Position numbers and translations under genes: made by a program. From Opitutia bacterium ISCC 52 (GTDB lineage: Bacteria; Verrucomicrobiota; Verrucomicrobiia; Opitutales; UBA2995), in NCBI GenBank assembly GCA_014529675.2, contig CP076040.1, positions 4,677,501 to 4,741,500 on the forward strand: a stretch of DNA of 64,000 nucleotides, read 5' to 3'. Below the pieces are notes generated by a model, which worked only from the letters and a program-made list of their open reading frames with translations, was not told where the DNA came from and did not search any database. Positions 55,036 through 63,970 of the stretch are shown here, one piece after another (positions within the stretch are counted from its first letter, which is position 1; each line of letters starts with the position of its first letter).

Positions 55036-56085
55036 TTATGCGTTCAATTGCGCCTCTTCCTGCTCTTTACGTTTCTCATCAAAAAAGTCTTTCAGGATAC
55101 GCATGCGCGTTCGTTGCCGATTCTCTTCACGCACCTCTTCAGCAGTTCGCTGTGTTTCTTTGTCGGTCATCAGATTCCTCATCTTCTTGATGGCCATATT
55201 CTGGAGCTGGCGCACACGCTCGCGGGTAATATCGAAAATACTGCCGACTTCCTCCAACGTTTTGGGTGCATCTCCATCGAGACCAAACCGTAGGCGGATA
55301 ATCTTCTCCTCACGCTCCTCCAATTGATGGAGCATGTCTGAAATGTCACTGGTGTATGATTTCTCTTTCAGATTTTCAAATGGGCTTAGTGCCTTCTCAT
55401 CACCAATAAGATCAACAAACGAGGTTCCATCAGCTTCACCGACGGGAGCATCTAGTGATGCAGGGCGAACACTCACGCTTTTCAAATGTGCGACTTTGTT
55501 AACGGGGATCCCCAGCACAATGCTGACCTCTTCGTCGGTTGGCTCGCGCTCAAGCTCATCGGTCAATTGAGAAATTACGCGCCGCATCTTGGCAATTTTG
55601 TCTACAAGATGAACGGGTAGGCGAATCGCCTTACTCTGGTTGGCGAGTGCTCGTTTGATTGACTGCTTAATCCACCAAGCAGCGTAGGTGCTTAGTTTGG
55701 CGCCTCGATCTGGATCAAAGCGTTCAACCGCTTTTATCAGGCCGATATTTCCTTCGCTAATCAGATCGTTAATAGGCAGCCCGTAGTTGGAATAATCATT
55801 GGCGATCTTCACAACCAGACGAAGGTTTGCCCGGATCATCATATCTCTCGCCTGCTTATCACCTTTGGCGATACGTTTGGCCAACTTCACTTCCTGCTCT
55901 GGCGTGAGCAGGTCGATTTGACCAATCTCCTGTAGATAAAGCTTTATCCCGGATCTTTCTTCGGTCGTCGGTTCAACGGTGTTAGAAGTAGAATCGGGCA
56001 CTTCTCTAGTGGGACTCACCGCCTGAATGTTCGGGGCGGGTGTATTTTCAAAAGAATCTTCTTCGTTGTCTTTATTCTGGGGCAT
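55036..56085 (-). CDS. rpoD: Primary-type sigma-70 factor
   Basis: The ATG at 56085 (MPQNKDNEEDSF) gives 349 residues; upstream codons to 56244 overlap glmS and look untranslated. Region 1.2 is GIKLYLQEIGQIDLLTPEQE, region 2 is NLRLVVKIANDYSNYGLPI through DLISEGNIGLIKAVERFD and KLSTYAAWWIKQSIKRALA, and region 4.2 is TLEEVGSIFDITRERVRQLQ. These match RpoD/SigA, but the long region 1.1 and the non-conserved insertion are missing. It could be the housekeeping factor or an RpoS/HrdB-type relative. It is 29 bp after glmS and probably co-transcribed. Confidence 0.93.
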   Translation of the reverse strand: MPQNKDNEEDSFENTPAPNIQAVSPTREVPDSTSNTVEPTTEERSGIKLYLQEIGQIDLLTPEQEVKLAKRIAKGDKQARDMMIRANLRLVVKIANDYSNYGLPINDLISEGNIGLIKAVERFDPDRGAKLSTYAAWWIKQSIKRALANQSKAIRLPVHLVDKIAKMRRVISQLTDELEREPTDEEVSIVLGIPVNKVAHLKSVSVRPASLDAPVGEADGTSFVDLIGDEKALSPFENLKEKSYTSDISDMLHQLEEREEKIIRLRFGLDGDAPKTLEEVGSIFDITRERVRQLQNMAIKKMRNLMTDKETQRTAEEVREENRQRTRMRILKDFFDEKRKEQEEAQLNA

Positions 56086-56114
56086 AGGTGGATGGAGAAA
56101 TAATGAGTAGGATG

Positions 56115-57965
56115 TTATTCCACCGTTACAGATTTTGCAAGATTCCTGGGTTTGTCCACATCGCATCCACGTTCGACGGCAATATGATAGCTCAATAATT
56201 GGACAGGGATGGATGCTAAAATGGGTGCCGCAACAGGGTGGCAATCGGGAATCACCATTTCGTCATCCGCCAGACCTTCAGGCATGGTGCAACTCTCAGA
56301 ACGAACGACGATGAGCTGGCCCTTACGTGCTTTCACCTCCTGCATGTTGGAAATGACTTTGGACAGGGTATCGGGTTCAGTTGCGATAAACAAAGAGGGG
56401 CAATCTTCACTGATCAGCGCGATGGGCCCATGCTTCATCTCGGCTGCTGGATAACCTTCAGCGTGGATGTAAGAAATCTCCTTGAGTTTAAGAGCTCCTT
56501 CCAGAGCGATGGGAAACATGCTTAGGCGACCGAGGAAGAGGAAATCCTGTTTATGCACATATTTTTTGGCAATGTCATGTATGTCTTCGCTCAGCTGAAC
56601 AATCTTTTCTACCAGGCTTGGGATTTGCTTCAATCCTTCGACCATTTCGACGCCGTCGTTGAAGCTCATGTCGCGTAGTCGGCCGAGGTAAAGGGCGAGC
56701 ATGGAACCGATCATCAACTGTGATGTAAATGCTTTGGTGGATGCGACCCCTACTTCTGGCCCGGCGTGTTGGTAGATGCCTCCATCTGACTCGCGTGCGA
56801 TAGTAGAGCCAACGCCGTTGGTGATTGCCAAGGTGGTATATCCCTTTCGCTTGGATTCACGCAAAGCGGCCAGGGTGTCGATCGTTTCACCAGACTGGCT
56901 GACCACCATGACCAAGGTATTTTTATCGAGAGGTGCGTTTCGATAACGAAACTCGGAAGCGTATTCTACCTCTACGGGGATGCGTGCGTATTTTTCGATG
57001 AGGAACTCGAGGGTCAAGCAGGCATGCCAAGCCGTTCCGCATGCACAGAGTAGTATGCGGTCGATTTGTCGGAGATCTTGCGGCGTGATGTTCAAACCAC
57101 CAAATTTGGCGGTGCTACCATCCTGAGAGAATCGTCCACGCATCGCATTCTCCAGCGCAGTCGGTTGTTCAAAAATTTCCTTGAGCATGTAGTGCTCAAA
57201 ATCTCCGAGGTCACCCTCCGATACATCCCAATCGACGGTGTTGATGACGGGCTTAATATCTTCAGAATCCAGGGTGGTAATAGAAAACTTGTTACCTTCG
57301 ATGTGCACCATTTCTCCGTCGTTCATATATACTACATCGGGAGTCCGACTGACGAGGGCAGCCACGTCACTGGCGAGTAGAATCTCTTCTCGACCAACTC
57401 CTAGAATGAGTGGTGAACCATGACGTGCTCCAACCATCTCATTGGGGCAGTCGGCGCAAAGAGCGGCGAGTCCATAAGTACCTTCTACGTGAAGCAGAGC
57501 TTTTCGGACACTCGTGGCAAAACGACTTCCTTCTTCTGTTTCGGCCTCTTTTGCGTAGTGGTAAGCTATAAGGTTACAGAGTACCTCCGTGTCCGTTTCG
57601 GATGAAAAACTAAACCCTTTCGAACTGAGAAAATTCTTCAAGGTATTGTAGTTCTCAATCACCCCGTTGTGAACGAGCGTGATTTTGCCATCGGAGCTTA
57701 GGTGGGGGTGAGCATTTTCTTCTGTCACCTCGCCGTGAGTTGCCCAGCGAGTATGGCAAATGCCCAGGGGGGATTCGACCGGTGATTGGTTAATCGCACC
57801 GATCAGCTCTTTCACTCTACCCACGCGTTTTGTGACAGCGAGGTTACCGTCTTGTAAAACGGCTAGACCTGAGGAGTCATAGCCTCGGTATTCGAGACGT
57901 TTTAATCCTTCGAGGAGGATGCCGGCTGCGTTTTGATTACCTAAATATCCCACAATCCCGCACAT
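56115..57965 (-). CDS. glmS: Glutamine-fructose-6-phosphate aminotransferase (isomerizing)
   Basis: The 616-residue protein starts MCGIVGYLGN, giving the N-terminal nucleophile Cys after Met removal. The glutaminase domain has LEYRGYDSSG, CHTRWATHG and VHNGVIENY. Two SIS domains follow, with CGTAWHACL, VVSQSGETIDTLAAL, TNGVGSTIARESD and EGALKLKEISYIHAEGY, and the C-terminal KPRNLAKSVTVE is the standard ending. It makes glucosamine-6-phosphate, the entry to peptidoglycan and LPS amino sugars. No glmS ribozyme-like structure was recognised upstream. Confidence 0.97.
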   Translation of the reverse strand: MCGIVGYLGNQNAAGILLEGLKRLEYRGYDSSGLAVLQDGNLAVTKRVGRVKELIGAINQSPVESPLGICHTRWATHGEVTEENAHPHLSSDGKITLVHNGVIENYNTLKNFLSSKGFSFSSETDTEVLCNLIAYHYAKEAETEEGSRFATSVRKALLHVEGTYGLAALCADCPNEMVGARHGSPLILGVGREEILLASDVAALVSRTPDVVYMNDGEMVHIEGNKFSITTLDSEDIKPVINTVDWDVSEGDLGDFEHYMLKEIFEQPTALENAMRGRFSQDGSTAKFGGLNITPQDLRQIDRILLCACGTAWHACLTLEFLIEKYARIPVEVEYASEFRYRNAPLDKNTLVMVVSQSGETIDTLAALRESKRKGYTTLAITNGVGSTIARESDGGIYQHAGPEVGVASTKAFTSQLMIGSMLALYLGRLRDMSFNDGVEMVEGLKQIPSLVEKIVQLSEDIHDIAKKYVHKQDFLFLGRLSMFPIALEGALKLKEISYIHAEGYPAAEMKHGPIALISEDCPSLFIATEPDTLSKVISNMQEVKARKGQLIVVRSESCTMPEGLADDEMVIPDCHPVAAPILASIPVQLLSYHIAVERGCDVDKPRNLAKSVTVE

Positions 57966-57974
57966 TTTTTAATT

Positions 57975-58016
57975 GTCCTGATTTTGACTCTGAGGAAGAT
58001 AGTGAGTCAGAAGGAC
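57975..58016. promoter_or_regulatory. Interrupted dyad in the glmS-glgC divergent promoter region
   Basis: TGACTC (57985-57990) and GAGTCA (58004-58009) are inverted around 13 bases, and outer arms GTCCT (57975) and AGGAC (58012) extend the symmetry. The site sits centrally in the 72-bp gap between the two divergent start codons, so one regulator could serve both genes. Confidence 0.4.
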
Positions 58017-58037
58017 TAGCCTTTAACAAACCAAATT

Positions 58038-59318
58038 ATGACCCCAAAAGTACTCGCAGTAATCATGGGTGGCGGACGCGGAACGCGACTCTATCCACTT
58101 ACAAAAGAACGGTGTAAACCGGCTGTTCCCTTAGCTGGAAAATATCGCTTGGTGGATATCCCAATCAGCAATTGCCTCAATTCCGGTCTCAATAGGATCT
58201 ACGTCTTGACCCAGTTTAATACGGCTTCCTTGCATCGTCATATTTCTGAGTCTTACAAATTCGATCCTTTTGGTGGAGGTTTTGTGGATATTCTTGCTGC
58301 TCAACAAACCGAATCAGGCAATGACTGGTATCAGGGTACGGCGGATGCAGTGCGCCAGAACTTGGTCCACTTTGACGACTTTGATTTCGATTACCTCTTA
58401 ATTCTTTCCGGTGACCAACTTTACCGCATGGAGTTTGAAAAATTAATCGCTGAGCACATTGAATCGGGTTCGGAAGTGACCATCGCTGCGAAAGCAATGC
58501 CTACGAGCCAGGTCGAGGGATTAGGTCTGATGCGAGTTGAGAACGATCAAACCATCACGGAGTTTGTCGAAAAACCAACGGATCCTGAGGTTATTGATGG
58601 ATTGGCAATCAGTGAATCCCTGCAGTCCAAAGTGGACGGTGCTGGTGATGAAAAGCACTGTTTGGCATCCATGGGGATCTACCTATTTAGTCGCGAGCTG
58701 CTGTATAAGTCTCTCGACAACGATATGGATGATTTTGGCAAAGAGATCATCCCCGGTCTTTTGGGGAAATCTAAACTCAGGAGTTACATCTTTGACGGAT
58801 ACTGGGAAGATATCGGAACTGTGGGAGCGTTCTTTGAATCAAACCTATCGTTGGCGAGTGACCTTCCTCCTTTCAATTTCTTTGAGGCTAACTTCCCAGT
58901 TTACACACATGCTCGTTACTTACCGGCGTCCAAGGTCAATCGTTGCACGATCGATCATGCCATTGTTGCAGACGGTTGTATCATCCATGACGCAGAATTG
59001 AAAAACTGCTCCATTGGGGTGCGTTCTATTATCCTTGAAGGAACTGAAATGGAAAATGTCGTTATGATGGGTGGTGACTATTTCGAAACTCCAGAGGAGA
59101 TAGAGGAAAACAAAGCTAAAGGGATTCCTCCACTTGGAGTGGGTTCCAATTGCACTATCAAAAATGCCATTATTGATAAAAGCGCACGCATTGGAAACAA
59201 TGTGTCTCTGTCTCCTGAAGGGAAGGCGGATGAGACAGCAGGAAATGGTTATTATGTGCGAGATGGAGTAATAACGGTTCTAAAAGGTGCAATTATTCCA
59301 GATGGGACTATAGTGTAG
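58038..59318 (+). CDS. glgC: Glucose-1-phosphate adenylyltransferase
   Basis: The 426-residue protein has the GlgC signature [39 protein letters not shown], written here as positions ~9-48. YQGTADAVRQNL, LSGDQLYRME, FVEKPTDPE, ASMGIYLF and DGYWEDIGTV are family motifs. The C-terminal ~130 residues form a left-handed beta-helix for allosteric control. The activator-site layout ([17 protein letters not shown]) is of the plant/cyanobacterial type, suggesting 3-phosphoglycerate-like or fructose-6-P activation, which is inference. It makes ADP-glucose for glycogen. It is divergent from glmS. Confidence 0.95.
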   Translation: MTPKVLAVIMGGGRGTRLYPLTKERCKPAVPLAGKYRLVDIPISNCLNSGLNRIYVLTQFNTASLHRHISESYKFDPFGGGFVDILAAQQTESGNDWYQGTADAVRQNLVHFDDFDFDYLLILSGDQLYRMEFEKLIAEHIESGSEVTIAAKAMPTSQVEGLGLMRVENDQTITEFVEKPTDPEVIDGLAISESLQSKVDGAGDEKHCLASMGIYLFSRELLYKSLDNDMDDFGKEIIPGLLGKSKLRSYIFDGYWEDIGTVGAFFESNLSLASDLPPFNFFEANFPVYTHARYLPASKVNRCTIDHAIVADGCIIHDAELKNCSIGVRSIILEGTEMENVVMMGGDYFETPEEIEENKAKGIPPLGVGSNCTIKNAIIDKSARIGNNVSLSPEGKADETAGNGYYVRDGVITVLKGAIIPDGTIV

Positions 59319-59319
59319 T

Positions 59320-60167
59320 ATGACAAAAATTCTTCTTTGTTCCGATGGCTCAGCTCACAGTCAAATTTGCTGCCAATATGGATCATGGATTTCGACCCAA
59401 TTGGAGGACGCTGAGCTCGACATCCTCTACGTGAGTGACCTTAGGCAGTACGAAGTTCCATTGATGGCGGACTTGGGCGGAAGCTTGGGTGTGCAGCCTT
59501 ATCAGGCCTCATAACCCAATTGGAAGAAATCGAGGAGACCAAAGCGAATGCCCTGCTTGGAGCGGCAATGACGATCTTCACTGAGGCTGGCCAAGAGGAT
59601 CGAGTTAAGACTCACCATACAACGGGTTTGCTCGTGGATAGCCTGCGCGAGTTTGAGAGACCCTACGATTTAATCTTGCTTGGAAAGCGCGGTCTCAATT
59701 CAGAGTACGCACCGGAGCACATCGGCTCGACTGTTGAGCGAGTTGTTCGAGCTAGTCACAAGCCTTGTTTGGTCACTTCTCGGGAGTTTCATCCCGTCTC
59801 CAAAGTAGCCCTGGCCTATGATGGAGGGGAGAGCTGCTCAAGGGCGCTAGAGTACGTGAAGAGCTCTGGATTATCTAAGAACTTGGAGGTCCACATCATT
59901 ACTGTCCCCGATGAAAAAGGGGAAGATTTTGCCCTCAAGCACTTAAGGGAAGCTTAGGATATGCTTTTGGAAGTCGGGATAAAGCCGGTTTGCCAGATGC
60001 TACCCGGATTAACCGAAGACGCTATTTCCAGCTATGTCGTGGAGAGTGACATCTCTATGATACTCATGGGAGCTTATGGACACAGCCGAATCAGGCAGTT
60101 GCTCATTGGTAGTACGACTACTGAAATGAACCGTAGGTGTCACATTCCTTTGATGCTGTTCCGGTGA
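59320..60167 (+). pseudogene. Tandem universal stress protein gene with frameshift and nonsense mutation
   Basis: Three reading segments together encode a two-domain Usp of ~280 residues. The first starts MTKILLCSDGSAHSQ at 59320 and runs to QPYQ, where one base is missing near 59505; adding a G restores GLITQLEEIEETKANALL in the next frame. The second runs through LILLGKRGLNSEYAPEHIGSTVERVV and a second domain start (KVALAYDGGESCSRAL) to a TAG at 59955. Translation in the same frame resumes with DMLLEVGIKP and ends SMILMGAYGHSRIRQLLIGSTTTEM. Both ATP-type G-x-x-G motifs are recognisable. It follows glgC by one base, so it was probably part of the same operon. Confidence 0.88.
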
Positions 60168-60995
60168 TTAGGGCGTGTGGGTTGCCGCACGTTTGCGTGC
60201 GAGCACGATAAATACAATCCCAACCAACAGCATCACCACAGAGTAAAACACGCCTCTACTTAATCCGAGGATGAGATCTGCGTCTGGTTCACGGAATTGC
60301 TCTCCGAAGATGCGTAAGATGGCGTAGAGAGTAAAGAATTCACCGCTAAGCTGCCCAGGTGCAAGCGTCGTGACTTTTGATTTCCAAAATCTCCACTGAA
60401 GAAAAACCAGTACAACCAGCCCTTCCAATAGGGCTTCATATAATTGGCTTGGGTGACGAGGGATACCGTAAGGAACTGCCTCCGGAAAAACCACTGCCCA
60501 CTTTACGAGCGATTCAGTTCCCCAGAGCTCGCCGTTTATGAAGTTCGCGATTCGTCCAAATAAAACTCCAGCTGGCCCTAAGGTGACGATGATGTCTGCT
60601 ACCTTCCAAAAGGCCTGCTTGTAATGAAATGCTAGGTAAGCAACCGCGGCTGTCAGGCCAACAATGCCTCCGTGGCTGGCCATGCCTCCCTTCCAGACGT
60701 AGAAAAATTGGATGGGGGAACGGAGCAAGGTTTCGAGATCGTAAAGAAGCATGTAGCCCAATCGCCCACCTGCCATAACACCTAAGATGAGGATCAAAAG
60801 AACGTTCTGCTGTTGGTCTTTATTGAAAGGGGACTTCTGTTTCTTGAAGTAGATCGACAGCAGCCATGCTGCTGTCACAAACCCCAGAACATAGGCGAAG
60901 CCGTACCAACGGATACCCGTGTTTTCTGAAAACTGGATGATAAATGGGCTCAGATCGTGAAGCCAATAATCCTTACCTTCGTAACTAACAGTCAT
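60168..60995 (-). CDS. lgt: Prolipoprotein diacylglyceryl transferase
   Basis: The 275-residue protein has about seven membrane segments. The Lgt signature GRIANFINGELWGTES is complete, and GGMASHGGIVG supplies the essential histidine region. RHPSQLYEALLEGL is the third conserved block. It attaches diacylglycerol to the lipobox cysteine of lipoproteins in the inner membrane; the IPT/TIG lipoprotein at 16.1-17.0 kb would be a client. It follows the CorC/CNNM gene by 9 bp. Confidence 0.97.
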   Translation of the reverse strand: MTVSYEGKDYWLHDLSPFIIQFSENTGIRWYGFAYVLGFVTAAWLLSIYFKKQKSPFNKDQQQNVLLILILGVMAGGRLGYMLLYDLETLLRSPIQFFYVWKGGMASHGGIVGLTAAVAYLAFHYKQAFWKVADIIVTLGPAGVLFGRIANFINGELWGTESLVKWAVVFPEAVPYGIPRHPSQLYEALLEGLVVLVFLQWRFWKSKVTTLAPGQLSGEFFTLYAILRIFGEQFREPDADLILGLSRGVFYSVVMLLVGIVFIVLARKRAATHTP

Positions 60996-61004
60996 GCGGG
61001 ATAA

Positions 61005-62090
61005 TCAGGAGGTCGTCTCCGTAGAGTCGGAGGAAGGTTTAGTCTTTAAACAGTTTTGATCATTCATCCGCTTTTGAGCTTCCTTGGCTCTGGCGAGCTC
61101 ACGCATGTCCACCGCTACATCGTCTTTTTCAAAAATCTCCCGACCGAGTATGTGTTCGATGATGTCCTCCATCGTTACAACACCGGTCACAGATCCAAAT
61201 TCATCCACCACAATGGCCATCTGTTGTTGTTTGGCGAGGAAGCTCTGAAGTGTGTCGGCACCGTTCGCTGTCTCCGGAACAAAGAGTGCGGTTTCCAGGA
61301 TCTCCGTTAGCTTGGTATCGTGACCGTCATCGGCCATTATCTTGAGGAGATCTCGACGCCGAACAAAGCCCACGACGTTATCGATAGTCTCATTATAAAC
61401 GGGGATTCGAGCAAAGGGGATGTTGTTCGTCTCTTTGAATACCTCACCAATGGTTTGGTTGTCTTCGAGTGCAAAGACCACAGTCCTTGGGGTCATGATA
61501 TCGTCGATGGCCACGTCATCTAAAGTGAGCGCATTGGCGATAAAACTCGCCTCAGTACTCCGCAGCTTACCTTCCTTGGCTCCTTTCTCCGCCAGTAATT
61601 TGATTTCTTCCTCAGCTTCTTCGCTGGAAGTTTCCTGTTCTTTAACCAGCAGGCGGACAAAGCCGCGGGTAAAATAGGTAACCGGTTTCATCGTCCAGCG
61701 GATCAACCACAATGGGTAAACTGCAGCCGGCTGAATATAGACCCGGTAGGCCATACCCACATTCTTGGGAATGATTTCCGAGAATATCAGAATCAGGAAG
61801 GTCATCACTCCTGCAACGGCTCCTGCGGAAATAGATTGAAGGACCTCTGCAGCTAGCGTTCCGACCATGGATGCGCCTGCCGTGTTCGCGATGGTGTTCA
61901 GCGTTAAGATAGCCGAAAGGGTATCGTCGATTTCCCCTATGATTGCCCTGAAAATCTTACCTCTCTTACTGGACTTCTTCTGCATGGCCTCGACCTCGGC
62001 CGAGGTGGTGCAGAGGACCATGGCTTCGAGAACAGAGCAGAATGCAGAGATCCCGATGGTTAGTAATACTGCTACAACTAAAGCTGTCAT
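61005..62090 (-). CDS. CNNM/CorC-type membrane protein with CBS pair
   Basis: The 361-residue protein has an N-terminal DUF21/CNNM membrane domain with about four segments (LTLNTIANTAGASMVGTLAA, IFSEIIPKNVGMAYR). A pair of CBS domains follows (DIMTPRTVVFALEDNQTIGEVF, VVDEFGSVTGVVTMEDIIEHILG) and a short polar tail. It lacks the C-terminal CorC/HlyC transporter-associated domain found in many members. Relatives transport Mg2+ or Co2+; the hemolysin label is historical. It probably leads the unit with lgt. Confidence 0.9.
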   Translation of the reverse strand: MTALVVAVLLTIGISAFCSVLEAMVLCTTSAEVEAMQKKSSKRGKIFRAIIGEIDDTLSAILTLNTIANTAGASMVGTLAAEVLQSISAGAVAGVMTFLILIFSEIIPKNVGMAYRVYIQPAAVYPLWLIRWTMKPVTYFTRGFVRLLVKEQETSSEEAEEEIKLLAEKGAKEGKLRSTEASFIANALTLDDVAIDDIMTPRTVVFALEDNQTIGEVFKETNNIPFARIPVYNETIDNVVGFVRRRDLLKIMADDGHDTKLTEILETALFVPETANGADTLQSFLAKQQQMAIVVDEFGSVTGVVTMEDIIEHILGREIFEKDDVAVDMRELARAKEAQKRMNDQNCLKTKPSSDSTETTS

Positions 62091-62462
62091 GTCAGAGGAG
62101 ACCCATTCTTCGAGCTTGTCGGAATTGAGTTGGGAACTCGCATTGGGGAATGCATTCTGTGTGGCTCGATCCTATTACCGAGGAGGCTTCCCGGGAAAGG
62201 GTCGTCGGAATCAGATTCTATGTGAAGGGTCTTCGCTTCGGGAATGTCCATTTGTTTCATTTCCCGATTCTGGATGTGATCAGGCGAAGGATTGGCCAGT
62301 TGTAGGCAAAAACTTTTCTCATTAGTTAAACCACAGTAGGGAAGTGATCGTGATTTTCAAGAGTAGCTTTGCGTCGGATGGTTGAGCTCGTACGAAATTT
62401 ATTGAGCTCATGCCAACTTCGTCCTTTTGACTTTTGGTTTTGCTGCTTAAGGTGCGCCTTTT
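62091..62462. other. Intergenic region between divergent corC-like and gcvT genes
   Basis: The stretch holds promoters for both directions and no supportable gene. GAGCTC occurs at 62386 and again at 62404, and a GGGAA/TTCCC stem lies near 62239-62266. I looked for a glycine riboswitch ahead of gcvT and saw neither its conserved GCCGAAGG-like core nor a tandem aptamer arrangement. Confidence 0.5.
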
Positions 62463-63563
62463 ATGACCGACGAAGCCTTACAAAAGACCTCCCTTCACGC
62501 GTTCCATGTAGATCAAGGAGCTCGCATGGTTCCCTTCGGTGGCTGGGACATGCCCGTTCAATACAGTGGTATTCTTGCCGAGCACCTTGCGGTGCGCAAT
62601 GAAGCGGGACTCTTTGATGTCAGTCACATGGGTGAAGCGACGGTCAACGGTCCTCAAGCTCGAGACTACCTGGATCACTTGGTCACGAACGATGTTAGCA
62701 AGATGACTCCGGGACGTGTTCTCTATACACCCATGTGCTATGAGTCTGGCACGGTGGTTGATGATCTCCTCATCTATTGTAAGTCAGACACAGACTTCCT
62801 ACTCTGCATCAACGCGGGAAATACAGAGAAGGACATCGCATGGATGTTGGAACAATCGGCACCTTTCGATTGTGAGGTGAAGAACGTTTCTGCCGACTTT
62901 TGCCAGTTAGCTATCCAGGGTCCTAAGGCTGAAGCTGTTTTGCAGACGCTGGTTGAGACGGACCTCTCTGAAATCAAATACTACCATTTTGAAGAAGGGT
63001 CTATTTGTGGCGGGCCAGCTATTTTGAGCCGCACCGGTTACACCGGTGAAGCTGGATTCGAAGTCTATGCGGCGTGGGATCACGGTTCAGTTATTGCTCA
63101 AGCAATACTCGATGCAGGTGAGTCTATGGGGCTGGTGCCTGTCGGATTGGGTGCCAGGGATAGTCTAAGGTTAGAAGCTGGATTTCCTCTCTATGGTCAC
63201 GAGATCAGTGACACCGCCACTCCGTATGAAGGGGGAATTGGATGGACTGTAAAATTGAAGAAATCTTCTGACTTTATCGGTAAGGATGCACTGGCAAAAC
63301 AGAATGCTGATGGCATTCCCCGTCGTACCATTTTCTTTGTATTGAACGATCGGCGCATCGCTCGAGCTGGGGCCCAAGTATATGCTGGAGACGAATGGGT
63401 GGGTGAAGTTGTTTCAGGAACCAAATCGCCCGTTATCGATCAACCAATTGGTTCTGCCTTAATTAAATCCGATTTTGTCTCGTCAGAGAATTTGGAAGTC
63501 GATTTAAGAGGAACACGTTATGGCTTAACTGCTGTGAAAACTCCTATCCACAAAAACATCTAA
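62463..63563 (+). CDS. gcvT: Glycine cleavage system T protein (aminomethyltransferase)
   Basis: The 366-residue protein begins LHAFHVDQGARMVPFGGWDMPVQY, the GcvT hallmark. LAVRNEAGLFDVSHMGEATV, LTNDVSKMTPGR-like LVTNDVSKMTPGRVLYTPM, SRTGYTGEAGFEVY, GLGARDSLRLEAGFPLYGHEI and GTKSPVIDQPIGSALI are conserved. It moves the methylene group from H protein to tetrahydrofolate. gcvH follows 20 bp downstream, and gcvP is expected beyond the window. Confidence 0.96.
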   Translation: MTDEALQKTSLHAFHVDQGARMVPFGGWDMPVQYSGILAEHLAVRNEAGLFDVSHMGEATVNGPQARDYLDHLVTNDVSKMTPGRVLYTPMCYESGTVVDDLLIYCKSDTDFLLCINAGNTEKDIAWMLEQSAPFDCEVKNVSADFCQLAIQGPKAEAVLQTLVETDLSEIKYYHFEEGSICGGPAILSRTGYTGEAGFEVYAAWDHGSVIAQAILDAGESMGLVPVGLGARDSLRLEAGFPLYGHEISDTATPYEGGIGWTVKLKKSSDFIGKDALAKQNADGIPRRTIFFVLNDRRIARAGAQVYAGDEWVGEVVSGTKSPVIDQPIGSALIKSDFVSSENLEVDLRGTRYGLTAVKTPIHKNI

Positions 63564-63583
63564 AACATCCGCCTTCACACTCC

Positions 63584-63970
63584 ATGAGCAATATCCCTGC
63601 TGACCTGAAATACTCCAAAGATCATGAATGGGTAAAACTTCTCGACGATGACGCAATTCTAGTGGGCATCACCGACTATGCCCAAACCAGCCTGGGTGAT
63701 GTGACCTTTGTTGAACTTCCCGAGGAGGGAGACAGCTTTTCCAAAGGCGAAAGTTTCAGTGTAGTTGAGTCGGTAAAAGCCGCTTCTGACATTTACCTCC
63801 CCGTGGACGGCGAAGTGCTGGAAGTGAATTCTCCATTGGAGGACTCTCCTGAGCTGATCAACCAGGATCCATATGGTGATGGCTGGTTGGCAAAGTTCAA
63901 GGTGACCGATGCGTCGGGCCTGGCGGAGCTATTGAGTGCTGAAGATTACACTCCGCTGACGGCAGAGTAG
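63584..63970 (+). CDS. gcvH: Glycine cleavage system H protein
   Basis: The 128-residue protein has the lipoyl-type fold and lipoylation lysine K65 in SVVESVKAASDIYLPVDGEV. DHEWVKLLDDDAILVGITDYAQ and SLGDVTFVELPEEGD are standard H-protein stretches. It shuttles the aminomethyl group between P, T and L proteins. It ends 30 bp before the window edge. Confidence 0.97.
   Translation: MSNIPADLKYSKDHEWVKLLDDDAILVGITDYAQTSLGDVTFVELPEEGDSFSKGESFSVVESVKAASDIYLPVDGEVLEVNSPLEDSPELINQDPYGDGWLAKFKVTDASGLAELLSAEDYTPLTAE

Noticed and set aside
57966-58037. glmS ribozyme upstream of glmS
   Set aside because: The leader is only about 70 bp and shared with glgC, too short for the ribozyme.
62091-62462. Glycine riboswitch ahead of gcvT
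   Set aside because: No conserved aptamer core or tandem aptamer arrangement was visible, only unrelated short stems.
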